DNA from: an uncultured Phycisphaerales bacterium
GTDB taxonomy: Bacteria > Planctomycetota > Phycisphaerae > Phycisphaerales > UBA1924
DNA length: 5,215 bases
NCBI GenBank assembly: GCA_937879825.1
Contig: CALFMQ010000073.1
Span: 1-5,215 of the forward strand
Direction: 5' to 3'
Both the position numbers and the translations under genes were made by a program. The notes beneath the pieces are model-generated. The model was not told the DNA's origin and did not search any database. It saw only the letters and a list, made by a program, of their open reading frames with translations. Below, piece by piece: positions 1-5,215 of the stretch (the first letter of the stretch is position 1; every line of letters starts with the position of its first letter).

Positions 1-2045
1 TGGGTGGCGAGGATGAGGTGGATGCCGACGGCGCGGGCCTTCTGCGCGATGCGGACGATGGAGGACTCGACCTCCTTGTTGGTCATCATCATGTCGGCGA
101 GTTCGTCGATCACGAAGACCATGTAGGGGAGTTTGCGGGGGATGCGCGCCTCTTCGAGTTCGGTCTGCGGGTTGAAGCGCTCCTTGAGTTCGTCCCAGCC
201 CAGCCCGTTGTAAGCGGCGATATCGCGCACGCCCGCCTCGGCGAGGAGTTCGTAGCGTTCGTCCATTTTGGTGACGGCCCACTCGAGGATGGCTGCGGCC
301 TTGCCCATCTCGGTGACGACGGGGCACATGAGGTGGGGGATGTCGCGGAACTGCGAGAGTTCGACCATCTTGGGGTCGACGAGGACGAGTTTCATATCCG
401 AGGGCTTCTGCGTGTAGAGGAAGCCCATGATGATCGCGTTCATGCACACCGACTTGCCCGAGCCGGTGGTGCCGGCGATGAGCATGTGGGGGAGTTCGGC
501 GAGGTCGATGATGAGCGGATTGCCCGATGCGTCCTTGCCGAGGAACATCGGGAGTTTCATCTTGGAGATCTTCGCGGAGGAGGTCATCAGCTCCTTGAGG
601 CGGACCTTCTCCTTCTTGCGGTTGGGCACCTCGATGCCGACGGTGTCGAGCCCTTCGGTGTTGGGGACGATGCGGATGTTGCTCGCCTTGAGCGAGCGCG
701 CCAGGTCGGAGCTGATGGATGTGATGGAGTTGACCTTGGTGCCGGGTGCGAGGCGCACCTGGTAGAGCGTGATGACCGGTCCGGAGTCGATGCCCACGAC
801 CTCGCCCGCGACGTTGTAGGTCTGGAGCGACTGCTCCAGTGCCTCGGCCTGCTCGCGGACGTACGACTCCATCTCCTGCGAGAAGTTGACCTCCGGTTCT
901 TCGAGCAGGTCGAGTCCGGGGAAGGCGTACCCCCTGTCGGCTTCTTCCTCGCTCTTGCGGAGGGCGCGGAGCTGCTCGAGGTCTTCCTGTGTGGCGGACT
1001 TCTTCACTGCGCCGGCGAAGTGGACGGGCAGTTTGGCGATCTTCTCGCGGAGTTGGTCGGCGTCGAAGACCTGCGGTGCGCCGGGGAGGTCGTCCTGGTC
1101 CTCTTCGTAGCCGTCTTCGTCCTCGTACTCGTCCTCGTATTCGGCGTCGTCTTCGTCTTCATCCTCTTCGTCGTCCTCGTACTCATCCTCTTCGTACTCG
1201 TCTTCTTCGTATTCGTCTTCGAGTTCCTCGTCGGGATCGAAGGTCGCGGTGCCGCCGATGTCGCCGGCGTCTTCGTTGAGTCGCTCGGCCTTCTTGCGGT
1301 TCTTGCGGCTCTTGATTCCGTTGCGTGCTGCGGCGCCGGCGAGGGCCGCGACCGCGCGGAGGCGGGGGTCGTCGTCGATGTCATTGGCGCGCGAGGGCTT
1401 GACGCGGGCGAGCAGGCCGCCGAAGTGGGTGACGCCCTGGGCCCCTCTGGCGAGCGCGTGTGCGATCATCACGGGCGCGACGATGAGCCAGCGGTCGAAG
1501 GCGACGGTTGCGCCGACGACGGCGAACAGGGCGAGCCACATGCCCGCGCCGAGTGAGCCGAAGCGGACGACCAGTTCATGGACCGCGACGATGGCGATGA
1601 GCCCGCCCGCTCCCTGCGGGGAGGACGACCAAGCGGGCAGGAGTAACGCGTGGAACGCCGAGAGCGAGAGTGCGAGCATGACGATGCCCGCGGCCCGGAG
1701 CGCCGGCTGGGCGACGCGCCCGTCGCGGAGACCGACGAAGAGTTGCGCCCCGACCGCGAGCACGATGACCCATGCGCCGGATCCGACCATCAGGAAGATG
1801 TGGTACGAGGCGGCGGCCCCGACCGGCCCGATCCAGTTTGAGACCGAGGTGCCGGTCCGGATCGGTGCAGCGGCGTGGCCCGGCGCGTCGGCCGGGGAGT
1901 AGGAGAGCATGGCGGCCAGGAGGATGGCCCAGACGAAGATCGCCGCGAGCCAGGCCAGTCGGAGGATCGCGGAGGGTTCGTGGGAGTTGTCCTGAACGGG
2001 AGCGCCTTTTTTGGGCGCGCGGGATGGCTTGTTGGCTGTAGGCAT
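1..2045 (-). CDS. ftsK: DNA translocase FtsK/SpoIIIE, 5' part (C-terminus beyond window)
   Basis: Membrane-anchored, ATP-driven double-stranded DNA pump that clears and aligns the chromosome terminus at the division septum (known for the family). The frame opens at an ATG on the minus strand at 2045 and stays open to the left edge: 681 codons plus two bases. Order of parts: short basic, polar N-terminus; hydrophobic segments near residues 27-49, 75-105, 119-137 and 165-195, with a possible further one near 147-160, as in the FtsK 4TM domain; basic stretch 245-255 (KSRKNRKKAER); polyacidic linker 270-319; FtsK alpha domain about 387-475; then the RecA-like motor. Walker A GTTGSGKS is at 525-532 and Walker B VFVIDE at 643-648, with family blocks LVDPKMVELS and IPHLMCPVVT between them. 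The window ends at 'HLILAT', so the end of the motor and any gamma (DNA-reading) domain are not visible. No strong Shine-Dalgarno precedes the ATG. No ATG, GTG or TTG occurs in frame upstream as far as I checked (to about 2147). The family call is very secure. Confidence 0.97.
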   Translation of the reverse strand, partial: MPTANKPSRAPKKGAPVQDNSHEPSAILRLAWLAAIFVWAILLAAMLSYSPADAPGHAAAPIRTGTSVSNWIGPVGAAASYHIFLMVGSGAWVIVLAVGAQLFVGLRDGRVAQPALRAAGIVMLALSLSAFHALLLPAWSSSPQGAGGLIAIVAVHELVVRFGSLGAGMWLALFAVVGATVAFDRWLIVAPVMIAHALARGAQGVTHFGGLLARVKPSRANDIDDDPRLRAVAALAGAAARNGIKSRKNRKKAERLNEDAGDIGGTATFDPDEELEDEYEEDEYEEDEYEDDEEDEDEDDAEYEDEYEDEDGYEEDQDDLPGAPQVFDADQLREKIAKLPVHFAGAVKKSATQEDLEQLRALRKSEEEADRGYAFPGLDLLEEPEVNFSQEMESYVREQAEALEQSLQTYNVAGEVVGIDSGPVITLYQVRLAPGTKVNSITSISSDLARSLKASNIRIVPNTEGLDTVGIEVPNRKKEKVRLKELMTSSAKISKMKLPMFLGKDASGNPLIIDLAELPHMLIAGTTGSGKSVCMNAIIMGFLYTQKPSDMKLVLVDPKMVELSQFRDIPHLMCPVVTEMGKAAAILEWAVTKMDERYELLAEAGVRDIAAYNGLGWDELKERFNPQTELEEARIPRKLPYMVFVIDELADMMMTNKEVESSIVRIAQKARAVGIHLILAT
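1089..1238 (-). repeat. Low-complexity polyacidic, tyrosine-spaced linker inside FtsK
   Basis: This encodes FtsK residues 270-319. I count 39 of 50 residues as Asp or Glu, plus six Tyr (279, 284, 289, 303, 307, 313). The first three Tyr sit exactly five residues apart in repeated DEYEE units. At the DNA level it is a purine-rich tract on the coding strand built of GAA/GAG/GAC/TAC codons, which makes the plus strand CT-rich. It lies between a strongly basic stretch (245-255) and the alpha domain, where FtsK proteins usually carry a variable flexible linker. The function is unknown. Linkers in this position vary widely in length and composition, so this may simply be a spacer. Confidence 0.9.
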
Positions 2046-2074
2046 GGGTGTAGATATCGGCCCTGAGGGCGTCG

Positions 2075-2102
2075 GAAAGCGACTTTCGGCGCGGTCGCGC
2101 CG
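2075..2102 (-). other. Two overlapping hairpins in the ftsK leader
   Basis: CGGCGC (2087-2092) and GCGCCG (2097-2102) form a perfect six-bp GC stem around a four-base loop. Directly beside it, GAAAG (2075-2079) and CTTTC (2083-2087) form a five-bp stem around CGA. The two stems share base 2087, so they cannot both form fully. They lie about 30 to 57 nt upstream of the ftsK ATG. There is no U-tract, so neither looks like a terminator. Short GC stems arise easily by chance in such DNA, so a regulatory role is only a guess. Confidence 0.3.
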
Positions 2103-2215
2103 GAGGGAGCGGGGGGTCGTGGCTAGGATTGGGATATTGGGTATGTGTGTGGGGTCGTTCTTGCCGATTTCGTGGCTTGGGGCACACTGCACGATGAGTC
2201 CGGACATATTTGGCT

Positions 2216-2223
2216 GGGAGAGA
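2216..2223 (+). promoter_or_regulatory. Ribosome binding site of the cytochrome gene
   Basis: GGGAGAGA lies five bases before the ATG at 2229 and resembles a Shine-Dalgarno sequence. It supports 2229 over the earlier in-frame ATG at 2145, which would add 28 residues with no signal-peptide character in front of an evident signal peptide. Confidence 0.65.
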
Positions 2224-2228
2224 ATCTG

Positions 2229-4166
2229 ATGAAGGGTTGTACGCCGTTTGTGAGGGGCGGCGCTGCGCTGGCCATGGCCGCGGGCGCGATTCTGTCTGTC
2301 GGGGCGGGCGTTGCGTGCGCGGGGGGTGTGCCGTTGCCCGCGACGACGAATGACTTCTTCGGCCCTGGCACGCAGCAGGGCGACCTGATGGACACGATCT
2401 TGTCCTTCTCGGCATGCGCGTTCTGCCACGCGGGCTACAGCGCGCCGGGCGACATCCCGATGGGTCAGACACCCTATCACGAGCCGGGCAGATGGCAGGG
2501 TTCGATGCACGCCCACTCGGTTCGCGATCCGCTCTTCAAGGCGGCGCGGAACGTCGCGGAGCAGGACGCTGGCCAGGCGGCCGAGACGTTCTGCTTCCGG
2601 TGCCACTCTCCTCGGGCGTGGCTGGACGGCCGCGCGAATGATCCGGACAACCCGACGACGGGCTTGTTCCCGTCGGACATCGCCGAGGGCATCAACTGCA
2701 ATACCTGCCACCGCCTGGTGGACCCGATCTACAACCCGGGCGTGAGCCCGATGGACGATCAGGCGATTCTGAACCTGCTGGCGGATGTGCCGACCGAGTT
2801 CGGGAATGCGAACAATGTGTACGACCCGGTCGACGTGCGCCGCGGTCCGTTCGACTTCCCGCAGCCCGGGTTTCAGCCGCCCCACGCGTGGCTGTACTCG
2901 CCCTTCCATCAGGAGGCGGGCCTGTGCGGTTCGTGCCACGATGTTTCGAACCCGGTCCTGTCGCGTGTGGGCGGGATGACGCCCTCGCCGACTGATACCT
3001 ACACGCCCAACGCGTTCGATGCGGCGCACCCGACGCTTGCGAAGTACGACATGATGCCCGAGCAGCGGACCTATTCGGAGTTTCTGAATAGCGCCTACGC
3101 GCAGCCGGGCGGCGTGGACTCGGGCGGGCGGTTCGGCGGCAACGACCCGGTGATCCAGAACTGCCAGGATTGCCACATGCCGCGCGTGACGGGCACGGGT
3201 TGCAATCCCGCGTTCGGCCCGAGCGTGCGCACCAATCTGCCGTATCACTCATGGCAGGGCGCCAATGTGTGGATGCTCGACATGATCCTGCATGTGTACG
3301 CGGGCGAGCTGGACATCGATCAGATCGACATGATCAATGTCGCCAAGGTCGATACCGAATACATGCTCGGTCAGGCGACCGACACGACGGCGTCGCAGTT
3401 CGGGTGTGAGATGACGGTGCGCGTTACCAACTACTGCGGGCACAAGCTGCTCACCGGGTACCCCGAGGGCCGGCGCATCTGGGTGAACGTGAAGTTCTTC
3501 GACAACATGGCGCAGCTGATCGGCGAGCACGGGTACTACGACACCGCGACCGCTGACCTGACAACGGGCGACACGAAGGTGTACGAGTCGAAGTTCGGCA
3601 TCGGCGCGGATGTTGCGGCGGCGAGCGGTCAGCCGCAGGGCGAGAGTTTCCACCTGGTGCTCAATAGCGTGCCGGTGTCTGACAATCGCATCCCGCCGAT
3701 GGGATTCACGAACGCGGCGTTCGAGGCGGTGCAGGCGCAGCCGATCGGGTACGACTACGACGATGGCCAGCACTGGGACGACACGCGGTACTCGATTCCT
3801 GCGGGCGCGGCCAGCGCCGAGGTGACGCTGTACTACCAGACCTCCTCGAAGGAGTACATCGAGTTCCTGCGCGATGAGATCGATGCTCCCGCGCCGAACG
3901 TCGGGACCGAGTTGCACGACGCGTGGGTCGCCACGGGCATGAGCCCGCCGGTGGTGATGGACAACATCACGATCCCGCTGTCTCCCTACCAGGTCGGCGA
4001 TGCCACCAACGACGGCATGGTGAATGTCGATGATCTCAATGTCGTGCTCAGCAACTGGGGACGCACCGACGATCCCGGGCTCGCGTTCGGCGATCTGAGC
4101 AAGGACGGCATCGTGGATGTCGATGACCTCAACATCGTCCTGAGCAACTGGGGGATGTCGCTTTAG
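2229..4166 (+). CDS. Exported pentahaem c-type cytochrome with C-terminal dockerin-like repeats
   Basis: A 645-residue predicted periplasmic or secreted electron-transfer protein. Residues 1-31 look like a Sec signal peptide: R9, a hydrophobic AAALAMAAGAILSVGAG-type core, and likely cleavage after A29-C30-A31. Five CXXCH haem-binding motifs follow: CAFCH 63-67, CFRCH 122-126, CNTCH 157-161, CGSCH 233-237 and CQDCH 312-316. A 'W..SMHAH' motif (W89, H94, H96) resembles the segment that supplies an axial His in cytochrome c554-type multihaem proteins. C403-G-H-K...TGYPEGRR (403-416) is a recurrent motif in this cytochrome group, within a beta-rich region (about 385-585) lacking haem sites; C393 and C403 could pair. 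Two dockerin-like EF-hand repeats (590-642) close the protein. The redox partner and substrate cannot be told from sequence. No catalytic motif identifies it as a nitrite reductase or hydroxylamine oxidoreductase. It stands alone, divergent from ftsK, with no cytochrome maturation genes in the window. The multihaem call is secure; the specific role is unknown. Confidence 0.93.
   Translation: MKGCTPFVRGGAALAMAAGAILSVGAGVACAGGVPLPATTNDFFGPGTQQGDLMDTILSFSACAFCHAGYSAPGDIPMGQTPYHEPGRWQGSMHAHSVRDPLFKAARNVAEQDAGQAAETFCFRCHSPRAWLDGRANDPDNPTTGLFPSDIAEGINCNTCHRLVDPIYNPGVSPMDDQAILNLLADVPTEFGNANNVYDPVDVRRGPFDFPQPGFQPPHAWLYSPFHQEAGLCGSCHDVSNPVLSRVGGMTPSPTDTYTPNAFDAAHPTLAKYDMMPEQRTYSEFLNSAYAQPGGVDSGGRFGGNDPVIQNCQDCHMPRVTGTGCNPAFGPSVRTNLPYHSWQGANVWMLDMILHVYAGELDIDQIDMINVAKVDTEYMLGQATDTTASQFGCEMTVRVTNYCGHKLLTGYPEGRRIWVNVKFFDNMAQLIGEHGYYDTATADLTTGDTKVYESKFGIGADVAAASGQPQGESFHLVLNSVPVSDNRIPPMGFTNAAFEAVQAQPIGYDYDDGQHWDDTRYSIPAGAASAEVTLYYQTSSKEYIEFLRDEIDAPAPNVGTELHDAWVATGMSPPVVMDNITIPLSPYQVGDATNDGMVNVDDLNVVLSNWGRTDDPGLAFGDLSKDGIVDVDDLNIVLSNWGMSL
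3996..4154 (+). repeat. Dockerin-like calcium-binding repeat pair at the cytochrome C-terminus
   Basis: These are residues 590-611 and 621-642, with a 31-residue period. Each begins G-D and has EF-hand-like ligand spacing. The first has D591, T593, D595, N599 and D602; the second has D622, S624, D626, D630 and D633. Each ends in VDDLN-[VI]-VLSNWG. The core DNA (4026-4060 and 4119-4153) matches at about 30 of 35 bases, which points to a duplication. Classical dockerins bind cohesins. In Phycisphaerae and related groups such tails sit on many exported proteins outside cellulosomes, so surface attachment or sorting is the likely but unproven role. Confidence 0.85.
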
Positions 4167-4169
4167 GCG

Positions 4170-4191
4170 TCGGTTCCGATTCGCGGACCGA
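4170..4191 (+). terminator. Weak hairpin after the cytochrome stop codon
   Basis: TCGGTTCCG pairs with CGGACCGA across an ATTCG loop, giving eight base pairs with one bulged T, starting four bases after the TAG stop. No T-run follows, so it is not a canonical intrinsic terminator. It could act as a 3' end stabiliser or a weak terminator. Confidence 0.3.
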
Positions 4192-4262
4192 ACGGCGGCT
4201 GAATTGGCGTAGTGATGGACCCCGGGGTGAGCTCCAAGGTATCCCGTATGCGCAGATGGCAC

Positions 4263-4276
4263 ATTTGTGCACGAAT
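4263..4276. promoter_or_regulatory. Near-palindromic site ATTTGTGCACGAAT
   Basis: A 14-bp dyad centred on GTGCAC with a single non-complementary pair (T/G). Its right half, GCACGAAT, recurs in inverted form as ATTCGTGC at 4366-4373, about 100 bp downstream and within the same gap. Two related half-sites ahead of a gene could be an operator, but two short matches are weak evidence. Confidence 0.2.
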
Positions 4277-4366
4277 CGCGGGAAGCTGATCGGTTTGGTG
4301 TATCAGGCGGTGTGCCGCGTGTCTCATTCATTAAGAGCCGTTCCAGGCGGCGCGTGCGTGTCGACA

Positions 4367-4382
4367 TTCGTGCGTTCGTGCG
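4367..4382 (+). repeat. Perfect 8-bp tandem repeat TTCGTGCG
   Basis: Two exact head-to-tail copies of TTCGTGCG, immediately preceded by the palindrome TGTCGACA (4359-4366). It lies 63 bp before the downstream start codon. It could be a short duplication or a protein-binding site; nothing decides between them. Confidence 0.5.
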
Positions 4383-4430
4383 CAGAGGCCCTCGGTAGCG
4401 GCGCGTGACTCTTCCGCTGCTTGAGAATAT

Positions 4431-4436
4431 GAGGAG
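4431..4436 (+). promoter_or_regulatory. Ribosome binding site of the repeat-protein gene
   Basis: GAGGAG contains the AGGAG core of the Shine-Dalgarno sequence and sits eight bases before the ATG at 4445. This fixes the start, which is also followed directly by a plausible signal peptide. Confidence 0.8.
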
Positions 4437-4444
4437 CGTGGTTC

Positions 4445-5215
4445 ATGGATGTCTCAGTGTCATCAAGATTGCTGTTGAAGGCGATGATGCTCGGCGGTGC
4501 ATTGACTGCGGCGGCTGGGGGAGGCAGTGCGGCCGCATGCGACGGGTGGTGCACCGTGCCGACACCGAATCTCGGCGGATATGTCAACCGGCTCACTTCT
4601 GTCAGTGCGGGCTCGCGGGAGAACGCATGGGCGGTTGGCCACTGGCGGAATGACCCGGTCGGGAGCGGGCCGATCGCGCTGCATTGGGACGGGGCGGCGT
4701 GGCAGAGCGTCGAGTTGCCAGATACTTCAAGTTTTGGTTCGAGTCCTGAAATCGTAGGTGTGGAGTTCGCTGGCGATACTGATGTCTGGCTGGTGGGCGG
4801 TGTGGTGACGCCGTATCCGACTGACAGCTTGCCGCTTGTGATGCGGCGTCGCAACGGGGCGTGGGATTCGATTGGGACCGTTGAGCTGCGCCCGCAGACG
4901 GTGTATCCGTTCGTGGCGCGCGGGGGCCGCCTGTTTGAGGCGCACGCGCTCTCGGATCGCGATATCTGGGGTGTGGGGCAGGCCGTCGGATTCGGTGATG
5001 CTGGCGCGACATCGGTTCCGCTGGCGGTCCACTGGGACGGCTCATCATGGACAGAAGTTGATGTGCCCCGCGTGGCGAATCGGCACCACGAGCTCAACGA
5101 TGTATGGGCGATCGCCCCGGACGATGTCTGGGCTGTCGGCGACTACCGCAATATCGGCGGGCTGTTCCACGGCGTGACATATCACTGGGATGGCGGCACT
5201 TGGACGCATGTTCCG
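4445..5215 (+). CDS. Exported 'DVWAVG/HWDG' repeat protein, probable beta-propeller, 5' part
   Basis: The 257 visible codons run off the right edge without a stop. Residues 1-31 form a likely signal peptide (R8, K12, then a hydrophobic Ala/Gly/Leu/Met-rich core ending A29-A30-A31). The next residue is C32, with C36 close behind, so a disulphide is possible; no canonical lipobox is present because position -3 is Ala. From residue 50 there are four repeats of about 50-65 residues, each with a [DN]-x-W-x-V-G strand and three with a following HWDG..W strand. The W-x-V-G sites start at W62, W115, W175 and W229; HWDG is at 80-83, 196-199 and 247-250. Repeat 2 is degenerate, with RRRNGAW in place of HWDG..W. 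Such repeats resemble kelch-like propeller blades common in exported proteins of bacteria with large genomes. No catalytic residues can be assigned and the function is unknown. A dockerin-like tail like the neighbour's could lie beyond the window. Confidence 0.85.
   Translation, partial: MDVSVSSRLLLKAMMLGGALTAAAGGGSAAACDGWCTVPTPNLGGYVNRLTSVSAGSRENAWAVGHWRNDPVGSGPIALHWDGAAWQSVELPDTSSFGSSPEIVGVEFAGDTDVWLVGGVVTPYPTDSLPLVMRRRNGAWDSIGTVELRPQTVYPFVARGGRLFEAHALSDRDIWGVGQAVGFGDAGATSVPLAVHWDGSSWTEVDVPRVANRHHELNDVWAIAPDDVWAVGDYRNIGGLFHGVTYHWDGGTWTHVP

Larger units (their letters stand above)
2046..2228. promoter_or_regulatory. Divergent intergenic region between ftsK and the cytochrome gene
   Basis: This 183-bp gap separates two divergently oriented start codons, so it must hold both promoters or the promoters lie just inside it. 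No consensus sigma-70 pair is evident. The best plus-strand candidate is TTGCCG (2161-2166) followed 17 bp later by CACACT (2184-2189), which matches the -35 and -10 consensus at only four and three of six bases. The AT-richest stretch is about 2125-2145 (ATTGGGATATTGGGTAT), which could be a melting region for either direction. Divergence suggests possible shared control, but no operator is clear. Confidence 0.4.
4167..4444. other. Non-coding gap between the cytochrome and repeat-protein genes
   Basis: These 278 bp show no reading frame with convincing coding character on either strand. They hold a weak hairpin just after the cytochrome stop, the perfect 10-bp palindrome ACCCCGGGGT (4219-4228), a near-palindrome at 4263-4276, the 8-bp palindrome TGTCGACA (4359-4366) and an 8-bp tandem repeat (4367-4382). 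The promoter of the downstream gene should lie here, but no convincing -35/-10 pair was found. Confidence 0.6.

Noticed and set aside
18..1556. A 512-codon open frame on the plus strand
   Set aside because: It is antisense to ftsK, whose Walker A, Walker B and family blocks are unmistakable on the minus strand. The plus-strand product is a low-complexity Leu/Val/Phe/Asp/Glu/Gly sequence with a hydrophobic run created by reading the acidic linker in reverse.
2145..2228. An upstream in-frame ATG for the cytochrome
   Set aside because: It would add 28 residues lacking signal-peptide character ahead of a clear signal peptide, and it has no Shine-Dalgarno as good as the one before 2229.
1576..2472. 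A 298-codon minus-strand frame spanning the divergent gap
   Set aside because: It overlaps the ftsK start in another frame and the cytochrome 5' end in antisense. The product is Arg/Pro/Ser-rich without any recognisable motif.
3435..3446. A possible sixth haem site at C403-G-H
   Set aside because: It lacks the CXXCH spacing: only one Cys, two residues before the His. It fits a known non-haem motif (GHK...TGYP) of this cytochrome group instead.
3249..4367. A 372-codon open frame on the minus strand
   Set aside because: It lies opposite the cytochrome and dockerin-like repeats. The product is rich in Arg, His, Val and Asp with no domain features, as expected from antisense of GC-rich coding DNA.
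4533..4540. Lipoprotein anchoring of the repeat protein at C32
   Set aside because: Residues before the Cys are S-A-A-A, without Leu, Val or Ile at -3, so the lipobox is poor. Ordinary signal-peptidase cleavage after A31 fits better.
4324..5097. A 257-codon minus-strand frame
   Set aside because: It is antisense to the repeat-protein gene, which has a good ribosome binding site, a signal peptide and clear internal repeats in the plus strand.

Overview
The window is GC-rich and bacterial. The best taxonomic guess is Planctomycetota, class Phycisphaerae. Three observations support this: strong G/C preference at third codon positions, a secreted protein ending in a two-repeat dockerin-like tail of the 'GD...DG.V.VDDLN.VLSNWG' type that is common on exported proteins of that group, and a neighbouring exported repeat protein of a type frequent in large environmental genomes. 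This is inferred from protein style only; no rRNA or other marker gene is present.

Layout. Positions 1-2045 (minus strand) hold the N-terminal 681 codons of an FtsK/SpoIIIE DNA translocase. The reading frame runs off the left edge inside the motor domain, just after the Walker B region. Positions 2046-2228 are a divergent intergenic region with two overlapping small hairpins in the ftsK leader and a good ribosome binding site for the next gene. Positions 2229-4166 (plus) are a complete gene for a 645-residue exported pentahaem c-type cytochrome with a C-terminal dockerin-like repeat pair. Positions 4167-4444 are non-coding, with a weak hairpin after the cytochrome stop, several short palindromes and an 8-bp tandem repeat. 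Positions 4445-5215 (plus) are the 5' part (257 codons) of an exported protein built of 'DVWAVG ... HWDG..W' repeats, probably a beta-propeller, running off the right edge.

How the genes relate. ftsK is a housekeeping chromosome-segregation/division gene and is transcribed away from the other two. The cytochrome and the repeat protein lie in the same direction, each with its own ribosome binding site and separated by 278 bp, so they are more likely separate transcripts than a tight operon. Both are predicted to be exported, but nothing in the sequence proves a shared function. No mobile element, CRISPR array, tRNA or rRNA was seen. The most unusual items are the haem-protein/dockerin-like fusion and the tyrosine-spaced polyacidic linker in FtsK. 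I see no clear new multi-gene system here.
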